A stretch of DNA of 64,000 nucleotides from Fimbriimonas ginsengisoli Gsoil 348 (lineage in GTDB: Bacteria; Armatimonadota; Fimbriimonadia; Fimbriimonadales; Fimbriimonadaceae): NCBI RefSeq assembly GCF_000724625.1, contig NZ_CP007139.1:1302001-1366000 (forward strand), read 5' to 3'. The position numbers and the translations under genes were made by a program. This document shows positions 33,848-42,303 of this stretch, piece after piece. The notes beneath the pieces are model-generated. The model saw only the letters and a list, made by a program, of their open reading frames with translations. It searched no databases and had not been told where the DNA came from. Numbering within the stretch: position 1 is the stretch's first letter; every line of letters starts with the position of its first letter.

Positions 33848-34924
33848 ATGTTTCGTTTTGCGATCGTCGGTGCTGGGTGGCGTTCCGAGTTCTTTCTCCG
33901 GATCGCCCGGGAACTCCCGGACAAGTTCGAAGTAACGGGAGTGCTGGCGCGGCGGCCCGAACGCGCAGCCGAACTGCGGAAAACCTGGCCGATTCGGATT
34001 TATGACTCGATCGATCAGATCGCGGCCGACCGGCCGGACTTCGCGATCACTTCCGTTTCCTGGGAGAGCAACCCGGTCGTAGTCAAGGCTCTGGCGGATC
34101 GCGGCATTCCTGTCCTCTCGGAGACCCCGCCCGCCTCGGATGTCCCCCAAATGATTGAACTCAATGAGCTGGTCAAACGTGGGGCGAGGATTCAGGTGGC
34201 CGAGCAGTACTGCTTTCAGCCCTTGCACGCGGCCAGAATCAAGCTCGTTCGTGACGGAAAACTCGGCGAAGTCTTTCAGGCCCAGGTGTCGGTCTGCCAT
34301 GGGTACCACGGCATCAGCCTCATCCGTCGCCTTCTCAGTATCGGATATGAGCCGGCCAAGATCGTCGCACGAACATTCCCCGAGGTGGTCGTCGGGGGCC
34401 CCGACCGAAACGGCCGCCCCCCGACGGAGGAACGGCTTGACCGTCAATCGCAGCTCGTCGCGTACCTCGATTTTGGAGATAAGCAAGCGGTATTTGATTT
34501 CGTCGGATCCATGTATCACTCCTACATTCGGTCCCATCGCATGTTGGTGCGGGGCCTGCGGGGGGAAATTAACGGCGACCAAGTCCGGTATCTGGAAGAC
34601 TTCCGGACGCCGATCGAATACGCGCTCCGAAGGGTTGACGCGGGACAAACCGGCAACCTCGACGGACACTTCCTCCAAGGAGTGCTTGGCGGCAGCGAAT
34701 GGCTATACCGGAATCCCTTCCCATTCGCGAGGCTAATGGATGACGAGATCGCGATCGCGGAATGCATGTGGAAAATGGGCGAGCATGCCCACGGAGGACC
34801 CGACTTCTACTCCCTCGCCGAGGCCAGCCAGGATCATTACCTGTCCCTTCTCATGAACCAAGCGGCAGAGACAGGATCGGAAGCGACAAGCGTACGGCAA
34901 CCGTGGGCAACCGGCGGGAATTAA
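33848..34924 (+). CDS. Gfo/Idh/MocA-family oxidoreductase
   Basis: A 358-residue NAD(P)-dependent dehydrogenase of the Gfo/Idh/MocA family, which usually acts on sugars or inositols. The N-terminal Rossmann domain begins FRFAIVGAGWRSEFF. SETPPASD stands where the family has EKP, and the long C-terminal beta domain follows (QVAEQYCFQPLH onward). The Lys of the usual EKP motif is replaced by Thr, so its catalysis may differ or be impaired. The nearby rightward xth gene appears unrelated. Confidence 0.85.
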   Translation: MFRFAIVGAGWRSEFFLRIARELPDKFEVTGVLARRPERAAELRKTWPIRIYDSIDQIAADRPDFAITSVSWESNPVVVKALADRGIPVLSETPPASDVPQMIELNELVKRGARIQVAEQYCFQPLHAARIKLVRDGKLGEVFQAQVSVCHGYHGISLIRRLLSIGYEPAKIVARTFPEVVVGGPDRNGRPPTEERLDRQSQLVAYLDFGDKQAVFDFVGSMYHSYIRSHRMLVRGLRGEINGDQVRYLEDFRTPIEYALRRVDAGQTGNLDGHFLQGVLGGSEWLYRNPFPFARLMDDEIAIAECMWKMGEHAHGGPDFYSLAEASQDHYLSLLMNQAAETGSEATSVRQPWATGGN

Positions 34925-34994
34925 GCACGGGGCCAGTCGCATATGTAGTCGTTCGCAGGAAGGTGGTGGACAAAACATCATCTATGATTAGGCC

Positions 34995-35792
34995 GTGAAG
35001 CTGTTCTCTTGGAACGTCAACGGTATTCGGGCGGTGTTGCGGAAGGACATGTTCGGCCCTTTCGTCGCCACGGAAAAACCGGATGTCCTTTGCCTTCAAG
35101 AGACCAAAGCGCAGCCCCACGAGGCGGTCGTCGATCTGCCCGATTACGAGGAGTATTGGAACTCGGCCGATAAGAAGGGGTATTCCGGAACCGGCATTCT
35201 CACCAAGACCAAGCCTCTAACGGTTCAGAGAGGCTTGCCGGCCGAAATTCTCGCGAAGTACGACATGAGTACGGACGGTTACGGCGACCCGAATGCCGAG
35301 GGTCGCGTGTTGATGGCGGAATTCGAGAAGTTCTTTCTCGTCACGGTTTACACGCCAAACGCCAAAGACGACCTGAGCCGCATCCCCTTACGCCGGGACC
35401 ACTGGGACCCCGCATTTCTCGAATACTGCCAGCTCCTGGAAAAGTCAAAGCCGGTTGTCTTCTGTGGCGACTTGAACGTCGCCCACACCGAGCTTGACCT
35501 TGCCAATCCCAAGCCGAATATGGGGAAGAAAGGTTTTACACTGGAAGAGAGGGCCGGCTTTCAGGCCTTTCTCGACGCCGGCTACATCGACACCTTCCGC
35601 ATCTTTACGCAAGGCAACGGTCACTACACATGGTGGAGCCAGATGGGCGGCGCGCGAGCGCGCAACGTAGGGTGGCGGATCGACTATTTCCTCGTCTCAT
35701 CCGGACTGCGAGACAAAGTCACTGCCGCCGAAATTCACGCGAGCGTGATGGGGTCCGATCACTGCCCGATCAGCCTGACCTTGGACCTTTGA
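34995..35792 (+). CDS. xth: Exodeoxyribonuclease III
   Basis: A 265-residue AP endonuclease/3'-5' exonuclease of base-excision repair. Asn7 in SWNVNGIR, Glu36 in CLQETKA, the NAKDDLSRIPLR stretch, GDLNVAH and the terminal GSDHCPISL are the family's active-site motifs, all intact. The length is typical. The start is GTG 34995, six bases after a TATGAT that could be a -10 giving a leaderless message. Confidence 0.95.
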   Translation: MKLFSWNVNGIRAVLRKDMFGPFVATEKPDVLCLQETKAQPHEAVVDLPDYEEYWNSADKKGYSGTGILTKTKPLTVQRGLPAEILAKYDMSTDGYGDPNAEGRVLMAEFEKFFLVTVYTPNAKDDLSRIPLRRDHWDPAFLEYCQLLEKSKPVVFCGDLNVAHTELDLANPKPNMGKKGFTLEERAGFQAFLDAGYIDTFRIFTQGNGHYTWWSQMGGARARNVGWRIDYFLVSSGLRDKVTAAEIHASVMGSDHCPISLTLDL

Positions 35793-36149
35793 ATTAAGCG
35801 AGTCTGGATGCGCTCGAGCACATCTACCGGGATCAAGCGAGTGTGCTCGTTCAAGTGGGCCTCTTGAATCCCGCGGGACTCCCGGTCTGCCCCAGCGAAT
35901 GTGCTCGCAAACTAATCGACCCCTCGATCCCCAACCGCAGCTACTAGATATGATTCGGCACTGAAACGAAGTGACTCGGAAAAGTTCGAACCCTAGTCGG
36001 GCATGCCAGGACGAGAGCGGCTGGCCGTCCTAGCTTTTCAAACTTCGGATCTCAACGTCAAGGAGAAAGACGGCATGCCCAAGACGACCTGATATCAAGT
36101 AGATTGTGTCGACAGAGTATGAGAGCGTTGCGCTTCGGAGAGGGCACAA
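35793..36149. other. Intergenic region with tRNA-like fragment and short repeat
   Basis: 357 bases with no gene. It holds 35984-36003, which matches the 3' end of tRNA-Gln with 18 of 20 bases identical but in the opposite orientation to the real gene, and one copy of the CCGTCCTA...CTTTTCAAA repeat at 36025-36042. It forms the left border of the HD/YwgA pair. Confidence 0.6.
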
Positions 36150-37472
36150 ATGCGTAAGCCACGGCACGAGGTGCGCGACGGGATCCACGGGTTTGTCACA
36201 TTTGACAATGTAGAGCGGGACCTCATCGATAGCCGACCGTACCAGCGACTCCGTTCAATCCATCAACTTGCCTTAACCTATCAACTCTATCCGGGAGCAA
36301 CCCATCGGCGGTTCGAACACTGTCTGGGCGTGATGGAAATCGCCTCACGGATCTTCGACCGGCTGTTCGACGGGCAAGTACCCGACAACGTAAGGGGGCG
36401 TATCGCTGACGAACTTCAGAATGATAAGGGGTACTGGAGGCGGGTCTTGCGGGCAGCGGCGCTACTCCATGATCTAGGCCACCTCCCGTTCTCGCACGCC
36501 GCTGAAGCCGAACTGCTTCCCGCCGGTTGGGACCATGAACGCTTGACCGCCGAGATCATTCGTAAGTCCGAGATCAAGGATATCCTCGGGAACGCCACAT
36601 CGCCCATCAAGCCAGAGGATGTCATTGACATCGCGTGGTCGCCAAAGGACCGGGCAAAGGCGGAACCGGACTTTAAACTTAGTCCTTGGAAGGCTCTGCT
36701 AAATGAGATCATCACGGGGAACACATTTGGAGCAGATCGCATCGACTATCTGCTGCGTGACTCGTGGCACGCAGGAGTGGCCTACGGACGATTCGATCCC
36801 GATCGATTGGTGGCGGGTTTGCGGCCGATCGTAGCTCCAGATACCGACGAGGTCGCGATTGGATTGGACGACGGGGCGATCCACGCGGCGGAGGCCTTGC
36901 TATTGGCTCGTTATTTTATGTATACTCAAGTCTACATGCATGAGGTGCGTCGAATCTACGACCTACACCTTCAGCGCTTCCTACAGGCCTGGTTGGCCGA
37001 AGGTAAATTCGACGTGGCTTGGGAAAGGGCGATCTTGAATACGGACGATGAAGTGCTTGCGGCGATGCGAGCCGCGATGGCTGACCTCAATCACCCTCAC
37101 CATGTCCTAGCCCAACGGGCGATGGGACGGCAACACTTCCGAACCGTTTACTCACTGGCGGCTCCCCACAAGAAGAAAAAGCCAACAATATTAGAGGACA
37201 TTTACGCATTTTTATGCGGACAGTTTGGGGATAGCCGGATTGAACGGTCGCAGTATGGCCCCAAGTCCGAGGCAAACACTTTTTGGGTGGTTCTTGAAAG
37301 TGGAGACCTTCAGCGGGCCGAGGAGTTCTCAAGTGTCATCGCCCACGTCCCTTCTATCGAGATCGGGTTCGTCTTCGCCGAGTCAGCCATTAAGGACCAA
37401 GCCGAAGAAAGCATCAAAGCCAAGTTTAAAAACGTCCTTTCAACGCCAAAGCCCAGAACTAGGAAAAAATGA
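36150..37472 (+). CDS. HD-superfamily phosphohydrolase (YwfO/dGTPase-like)
   Basis: A 440-residue metal-dependent HD phosphohydrolase. RLRSIHQLALTYQLYPGATHRRFEHCLG (with H52 and H57) opens the domain, His107-Asp108 in LLHDLGHLPFSHA form the HD pair, and the distal Asp is in FGADRIDYLLRD. This pattern is that of the YwfO/SAMHD1-like dNTP triphosphohydrolases. Its stop overlaps the next ATG by four bases. In Bacillus subtilis ywfO and ywgA are, as I recall, neighbours, so the pairing seems conserved. It may regulate dNTP levels; a defence role is possible but unproven. Confidence 0.85.
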   Translation: MRKPRHEVRDGIHGFVTFDNVERDLIDSRPYQRLRSIHQLALTYQLYPGATHRRFEHCLGVMEIASRIFDRLFDGQVPDNVRGRIADELQNDKGYWRRVLRAAALLHDLGHLPFSHAAEAELLPAGWDHERLTAEIIRKSEIKDILGNATSPIKPEDVIDIAWSPKDRAKAEPDFKLSPWKALLNEIITGNTFGADRIDYLLRDSWHAGVAYGRFDPDRLVAGLRPIVAPDTDEVAIGLDDGAIHAAEALLLARYFMYTQVYMHEVRRIYDLHLQRFLQAWLAEGKFDVAWERAILNTDDEVLAAMRAAMADLNHPHHVLAQRAMGRQHFRTVYSLAAPHKKKKPTILEDIYAFLCGQFGDSRIERSQYGPKSEANTFWVVLESGDLQRAEEFSSVIAHVPSIEIGFVFAESAIKDQAEESIKAKFKNVLSTPKPRTRKK

Positions 37473-37984
37473 TCGACTTCACCCGACATTGGTACATCCT
37501 CGAAGCCGTCAAGGATCTCCGCGCTGCCGGAAGTTGGGCGGGCAAAACCCACGTTATCAAAACTCTTGCTTTGGTCAATCTGTTGGAAGAAACTCCTTTT
37601 GACTTCGTTCTGTACAAGCATGGTCCGTACTCTTTCGATATCGATGCAGAACTTGAGCAACTCAGAAGCTATGACGGCTTGGTCGAGGAGCGAGTCGGTG
37701 GGTATGGCCCTCGGTTGAAGCCAGGTGCCGGAGCGAGGTTCGTTGTGACGCAGGCATCGCCGCCCAAAAACGCGGCGGAATTGATCAAGAAAGCGGCCAA
37801 TTTTGCCAAGGATCGCGATGTAAGCGGCTTGGAGGCAGTTGTGACATCTGCATGGATCGTGGTTCGCGAAGACATCTGCGATGCGACGATCGTCGCTCAG
37901 CGACTTGTTGAGCTTAAGCCTCACATTTCGGTACTGGTCGCCCGAAAAGCCGCCGAAGAAGCGATTGAATTCATTGCCTGTTAA
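37469..37984 (+). CDS. YwgA-like protein
   Basis: A 171-residue protein similar to the YwgA group (function unknown). The N-terminal half, with GSWAGKTHVIKTLALVNLL and FDFVLYKHGPYSFDIDAEL, matches the characteristic helical module of that group, which resembles SocA/Panacea-like domains in having an LYKHGPYS-type motif. It is coupled to the HD gene by an ATGA overlap, so the two products probably work together. No catalytic motif is visible. Confidence 0.7.
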   Translation: MIDFTRHWYILEAVKDLRAAGSWAGKTHVIKTLALVNLLEETPFDFVLYKHGPYSFDIDAELEQLRSYDGLVEERVGGYGPRLKPGAGARFVVTQASPPKNAAELIKKAANFAKDRDVSGLEAVVTSAWIVVREDICDATIVAQRLVELKPHISVLVARKAAEEAIEFIAC

Positions 37985-38149
37985 GGCAGGTGACAAATAT
38001 GCATGAGGTCACGCATTTTTGACGGCACAGCCTAGAACAGAGGCGGTTGCCCTGTTCGTGCTGGCCGTTAAAGTCTTCGTAAGCGCAGTTACGGCGCGTT
38101 TGAATCTTACTTAGGGCTTCCGCTCAATTTAAGTTCAATTCTCCCAGAG

Positions 38150-38220
38150 CTGCCGGACTAGGATTCGAACCTAGACGTGCGGCACCAAAAACCGCTGTCC
38201 TGCCATTAGACGATCCGGCA
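38150..38220 (-). tRNA. tRNA-Gln (UUG)
   Basis: A 71-base cloverleaf read on the minus strand: acceptor TGCCGGA/TCCGGCA with G as discriminator, D arm GTC...GAC, anticodon stem GCGGT/GCCGC with loop TTTTGGT giving anticodon TTG, and T arm CTAGG-TTCGAAT-CCTAG. CCA is not encoded. It lies between the HD/YwgA pair and the M24 peptidase. Confidence 0.95.
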
Positions 38221-38321
38221 ACGTCGGGGTGAGTATACCGGGCGGGTGGGGATGATTTTTGATGGGTGATGAGTGATGGCTGATGCCCTCCGGGAATAGG
38301 GAGGGTTTATACTTCGTGACC

Positions 38322-39413
38322 ATGGCGAATCGAGTGGAGCGGCTGGCGGAGAGGATCGGGGAAACCGGGGCGGATGCGTTTATTGCGTGGGATCCGGTCA
38401 CGATGGGGTACTTGCTGGGGTTCCATGAGAACGCTCACGAGCGGTTTCTCGCCTTGGCGATCAGCGCAAAGGGGGAGGTTCGGCTGATCTGCCCAGCGCT
38501 TACCGAGAGCCAGGCGCGGCGGATCGGCATCCAGGACATCCGGCCCTGGAAGGACGGGGAGGACCCGATGGGGCATTTCTTCGAGCTCGCCCGCGACTGG
38601 AATCTCAAGAGCGCGATCATCGCGGTCGACGCCGTCTTACCCGCGCGGCAGCTCTTGAAGATGCAAGATTGGCTCCCCGCCGCCCTCTTCAAAGACGGCG
38701 AGTCCATCGTCGCTAGTCTTATGAGCCGGAAAGAGCCGGAGGAGATCGATCGGCTCCGGAAAGCCGGGGCGGTGGCGGACGAGACGTTCCTCGAGGTGTT
38801 CCCCAAGATTCGCGCGGGACAGACCGAACGGCAGATCGAGAAGATGCTGAACGACGGGATGACCGCTCGCGGCGGTACGCCGGCCTTCGCCATCGTGGCG
38901 GCCGGGGCGAACGCAGCGGAGCCGCACCATCTTTCGGACGACACCGTACTCAAGACGGGCGACACGCTGATCCTCGACTTCGGGTGCGAGCGCCAAGGGT
39001 ACATCAGCGACATTACGCGGACGGTCAGCGTTGGCCCTGCCAGCGATAGCGCCAAGGAGATGTACGACTTGGTCTACCGGGCGCATATGGCGGCGCGGAA
39101 GGCGATCCGGCCGGGAGTTCCGGCGAACTCGATCGATAAGGCGGCGCGCGACGTCATCGTGGCCGGCGGCGCGGGGGAGGCGTTCTTCCACCGGACCGGG
39201 CACGGGATCGGGATGCAAGGGCACGAGCATCCGTACATCAACGACTCGAACTCGGAGCCACTGGAGCCGGGCAACTGCTTCAGCATCGAACCCGGCGTCT
39301 ACTTTGCGGGGGAATTGGGGATCCGCATCGAGAACATCGTCGCGGTGACCGAGGACGGTCACGAGAGCATGAACGCGGAGCCGAGCCCGACATTGTTGGA
39401 AACCGGCGGTTAG
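38322..39413 (+). CDS. M24-family Xaa-Pro aminopeptidase/dipeptidase
   Basis: A 363-residue metallopeptidase of the creatinase/prolidase fold. After an N-terminal domain (about 1-130), the five metal ligands are present: Asp in LILDFGC, Asp in SDITRT, His in GHGIG, Glu in SIEPGVY and Glu in GIRIENI. It cleaves N-terminal residues next to proline. ATG 38322 is preferred to the codon 13 residues upstream because the family starts there. TATACT at 38308-38313, eight bases before, could be a -10 element. Confidence 0.92.
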   Translation: MANRVERLAERIGETGADAFIAWDPVTMGYLLGFHENAHERFLALAISAKGEVRLICPALTESQARRIGIQDIRPWKDGEDPMGHFFELARDWNLKSAIIAVDAVLPARQLLKMQDWLPAALFKDGESIVASLMSRKEPEEIDRLRKAGAVADETFLEVFPKIRAGQTERQIEKMLNDGMTARGGTPAFAIVAAGANAAEPHHLSDDTVLKTGDTLILDFGCERQGYISDITRTVSVGPASDSAKEMYDLVYRAHMAARKAIRPGVPANSIDKAARDVIVAGGAGEAFFHRTGHGIGMQGHEHPYINDSNSEPLEPGNCFSIEPGVYFAGELGIRIENIVAVTEDGHESMNAEPSPTLLETGG

Positions 39414-39533
39414 GTGACCGCGGTCGTCGAGGTGCATCTTCGTTTTATATGGAGTCTCCTTCGTCGACCCGGTTTAGGCGGCCACCTCCACCCTTCCTGA
39501 GCTTATCTAAACGCCCGTGAAGGGAGGGGCCAT

Positions 39534-39561
39534 GGTCACGCAAAGGCGCAAAGGCGCAAAG
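39534..39561 (+). repeat. GCAAAGGCGC-type repeat, copy
   Basis: GGTCACGCAAAGGCGC followed by AAAGGCGCAAAG. Its reverse complement recurs at 58903-58930 with one difference in 28 bases. Both copies are intergenic. Confidence 0.7.
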
Positions 39562-39596
39562 AGGGAGGAGAGCGGAACCCCAGCTCGAGCACTCAG

Positions 39597-40012
39597 ATGG
39601 CTGATAAACGGTCCGGTAAGAAGGGCATTCGGTGGGTGGTCGTGGTCGCGCTGACCATGGCGATCGCAATGGGGCTTGTTTTTGTGGTTCGGCGGCGAAC
39701 GTTGCCGGGGTGGATCGGGTGTCAGAGCGTTCCTAGCCGGCAGGCGCGGGTGAGTGCTTGCGTGGTTTCGCGGCCGTTCAAGGAGTATCGGAAGGAGATT
39801 CTCGACTGGGTTGAGCGGGAGCGGTTTCAGATCGACAATCTCACCGACGTCGCGATCTTTACGTCGAGGGGGAAGACTCGCTCGTCGTGTGGGATGGGAG
39901 AATCGCGGACGACACCGGAGCCTCGGTGACCCATGATCCGGGAGTATCGAGCGTGATCTATACGCACACACCGAGCTTGGTGGACGGAATCGCCAATCGG
40001 CTAAGGTGGTGA
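39597..40012 (+). pseudogene. Frameshifted small membrane protein gene
   Basis: The frame beginning at ATG 39597 encodes a basic N-terminus, one transmembrane helix (IRWVVVVALTMAIAMGLVFVV, about 11-31) and a helical part. It then degenerates after NLTDVAIF and stops at 39929. The minus-one frame from about 39860 continues with well-formed sequence (VEGEDSLVVWDGRIADDTG and on to ANRLRW) to a TGA at 40012. One missing base near 39858-39862 explains this. The product would be about 138 residues, of unknown function. A sequencing error is as likely as a true mutation. Confidence 0.65.
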
Positions 40013-40085
40013 GGAAGAGGAACGCTGGCGACCTTGGGGCGGTCCAAAGCAAAGCGGCGGCGTAAGTGCCGCCAGGAGGACGAAC

Positions 40086-40262
40086 ATGATTCCAACCGAT
40101 GAGAACGGACCCGTAGACGGTTTTAGCGACGCACAAAACTCGAGTACCGGCGAGCCCGATCCGGGTCGCCCCGAAGGCGCCCCGCCACCCCTCAGTCCGG
40201 AGGAGTACGCCAAGCTTCAAAAGGAAGCCCGCGAAGATCAAAGCGGCAAACGCGGCGGCTAA
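40086..40262 (+). CDS. Small acidic/polar protein, 58 residues
   Basis: A 58-residue protein, Pro-, Gly- and Glu-rich, ending with a charged helix (LSPEEYAKLQKEAREDQSG). It has an excellent Shine-Dalgarno sequence, AGGAGG at 40074-40079, six bases before the ATG. A GC hairpin (GGCGGC-GTAAGT-GCCGCC, 40056-40073) lies directly against that site and could limit ribosome access. It is probably disordered and its function is unknown. Its stop overlaps the convergent membrane gene by four bases. Confidence 0.65.
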   Translation: MIPTDENGPVDGFSDAQNSSTGEPDPGRPEGAPPPLSPEEYAKLQKEAREDQSGKRGG

Positions 40263-40684
40263 CTAACTCTTGGGGCGGTCTTGCGCCACGTAATGTGGCA
40301 GACCGCCCAGTGAATGACAGGAACCGCGATCCACCAGAGAAGGGTCACTTCCTGATTGAACGGCGACTTGTGGGTCCAACCGCCCATGTACATCAAAAGG
40401 CACCAGGGGCCCCACGGAAAGAGCAGGTACCACACCAGCCAGACAATCGACAGGTGGGGCCATGTCGCGATGAAGCTAGCCAAGCCGAAGGAAGACACCA
40501 GCATGACGGCAAGGACGATCATGTAGGTGCTGTTGTCGAAGCGCCCGGTAGCGAGGGAACTCTGGCTTAACTCTCTGAGGACTCCCCATCGATTGAGCAA
40601 GGGAAGATAGAGGAAGACGACGATCAGGCTCCAAGCAACACCGGCACCAGCCGTCTTCAAAGTGCGCCGGGGCAGCTCTTGCAT
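40259..40684 (-). CDS. Integral membrane protein, about four helices
   Basis: A 141-residue very hydrophobic protein. Likely transmembrane helices lie at about 12-30 (AGAGVAWSLIVVFLYLPLL), 53-71, 76-98 (a Trp-rich stretch) and 112-130. Unusual Trp content and LLFPWGPWCLLMYMGGW stand out. I recognise no family. It may be a lone gene. Confidence 0.7.
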   Translation of the reverse strand: MQELPRRTLKTAGAGVAWSLIVVFLYLPLLNRWGVLRELSQSSLATGRFDNSTYMIVLAVMLVSSFGLASFIATWPHLSIVWLVWYLLFPWGPWCLLMYMGGWTHKSPFNQEVTLLWWIAVPVIHWAVCHITWRKTAPRVS

Positions 40685-40758
40685 TGATCACCTCATCGGC
40701 CGGAATTTGCGAGCGCTCGCAGGCTCGCTGGCTGAAAGCGGTGGCGGGCCACCGCAGT

Positions 40759-41349
40759 CTATAGGGGTTGGACTTGTTTGACGAAGTTCTCCACGATCCG
40801 AAATCCCTCCTCGGTGAGCACCGATTCCGGATGGAATTGGACGCCTTCGATCGGCAACGATTCGTGGCGGAGGCCCATGATCTCGCCGTCGTCTTCCGCG
40901 GTCGCGGTGACGATGAAGCCGGGCGGGACCGAGTCGCGGGTGACCACCAACGAATGGTAGCGGATCGCCCGGAACGGGTTTGGCATCCCTTCGAACAATC
41001 CTTTCCCGTCGTGCCGCACCATCGATGCCTTCCCGTGCATGATGTTTTTCGCCTGTTTCACCACGCCGCCGGCGACGTGGCCGATCGCCTGGTGGCCTAG
41101 ACACACGCCAAAGATCGGCATCGGTAGCCGCTTGGTTACCAGCGCGGCGTTTAGGATGTCGAGGCAGACGCCGGATTCCTTCGGGGTGCAAGGGCCGGGG
41201 GAGAGCATGATGCCGTCCGGGTTTAGCTTCTCGATCTGCTCCAAGGAGATCTCGTCGTTCCGCCAAACGACGATTTCGGCCCCGCACTGGCCCAGGTATT
41301 GGACGAGGTTGTAGGTAAACGAATCGTAGTTGTCGACGACGAGGATCAC
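40759..41349 (-). CDS. Glutamine amidotransferase TrpG/PabA
   Basis: A 196-residue class I glutamine amidotransferase, the ammonia-donating subunit of anthranilate synthase or aminodeoxychorismate synthase. The N-terminal MILVVDNYDSFTYNLVQYL and LSPGPCTP motifs, nucleophile Cys83 in FGVCLGHQAIGH and the GVQFHPES His/Glu pair are all intact. TrpG and PabA cannot be told apart here, and no trpE or pabB lies nearby, so it may serve both pathways. The start is GTG 41349. Confidence 0.93.
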   Translation of the reverse strand: MILVVDNYDSFTYNLVQYLGQCGAEIVVWRNDEISLEQIEKLNPDGIMLSPGPCTPKESGVCLDILNAALVTKRLPMPIFGVCLGHQAIGHVAGGVVKQAKNIMHGKASMVRHDGKGLFEGMPNPFRAIRYHSLVVTRDSVPPGFIVTATAEDDGEIMGLRHESLPIEGVQFHPESVLTEEGFRIVENFVKQVQPL

Positions 41350-41412
41350 GCTTCAAGTGTGGCAGATGGACCCGCATTCACCCAATTGCGCGTATTCTGA
41401 AACCGGCCCCTT

Positions 41413-42216
41413 ATGAAGACTCGACTACTCTTGCCGCTCCTTTCCCTCACCGCGCTATCCCATGGGCAGACGACGCCGGAGCGATCTCTTGCGGGCTTTG
41501 TCGAAGCATGGAATCGCAAGGATCTTCCGGCGGCGGCCCGGTTTATTTACGGCGCAGATCCGAAAGCGGACTTTTCGGCGTTCAACAAGCTGACCGCCAG
41601 CCAACCTTGGCCGATTCTTCACGTCTCCAATGTCAAAGCCACCGTCAACCGTGGGACGGCGAGCCTCACCTATTCGGTGAAGGTGGAGATTCCGGGTGGG
41701 CCGCCGGCCCAAAATGAGGTCGCAACGGCTCGCATCTTCGAAGGGAAATGGCTGCTGATTCCGTTACAGGCAACGGGTAAGCCATCGAAATTCCTTCCCG
41801 GAGTCGCCTTCATGGTGGCTCACCCAGGTCATCGGGTCGGCTCGGACTCCACCTCCGCGCTAATCGAGGTCAAGCAGCTCGCCCTCGGCGCGTTGCTCCT
41901 CGCCAACGACAGCAATTCCGTATTCGCCCTGAGCGACGCCAACGCCACCTCCAAGCTGCGGCCGTACCTCAAGAATCCGGCGCTTTGGACCGCTCCGGGA
42001 GATCCGAAAGGAACCCAAAGCTTCCACCTCAACCCGGCGGTCGCCGGAAAGTCGATGAGTAGCATCCCGATCCCGGCCCGAACGGTGCTGTTGTACGACG
42101 GAAAGAACGGCCAACTCCGTTTCCGTTGGAACGGCCGCGCCGCCGTTGCGTTCGTCGACGGCCACGCGAAATTGGTGACGCGCGAAGAAGCCGCCCGCCT
42201 TCGATGGAAGCCGTAG
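41413..42216 (+). CDS. Secreted protein with H-X9-DG-like C-terminus
   Basis: A 267-residue exported protein. A signal peptide (LLLPLLSLTALSHG) is followed by an NTF2/SnoaL-like module (about 22-120, SLAGFVEAWNRKDLPAAARF). The C-terminal segment ends WNGRAAVAFVDGHAKLV, like the H-X9-DG motif of pseudopilin-type proteins of Planctomycetota and Armatimonadota, but with Trp where the first His is expected. Function is unknown. Confidence 0.72.
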   Translation: MKTRLLLPLLSLTALSHGQTTPERSLAGFVEAWNRKDLPAAARFIYGADPKADFSAFNKLTASQPWPILHVSNVKATVNRGTASLTYSVKVEIPGGPPAQNEVATARIFEGKWLLIPLQATGKPSKFLPGVAFMVAHPGHRVGSDSTSALIEVKQLALGALLLANDSNSVFALSDANATSKLRPYLKNPALWTAPGDPKGTQSFHLNPAVAGKSMSSIPIPARTVLLYDGKNGQLRFRWNGRAAVAFVDGHAKLVTREEAARLRWKP

Positions 42217-42303
42217 CGTCGGCGCCCTCGCCGATGATCCGACGCGTCCTGAGCGTACGTTACATCTGAGGGAGAGGCCGGTCTGGAGACCAGCGGTCCG
42301 GGT

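Noticed and set aside
35984-38170. Element bounded by tRNA direct repeats (integrative island)
   Set aside because: The tRNA-like fragment is inverted, not direct, and no integrase gene is present, so a classical island cannot be claimed.
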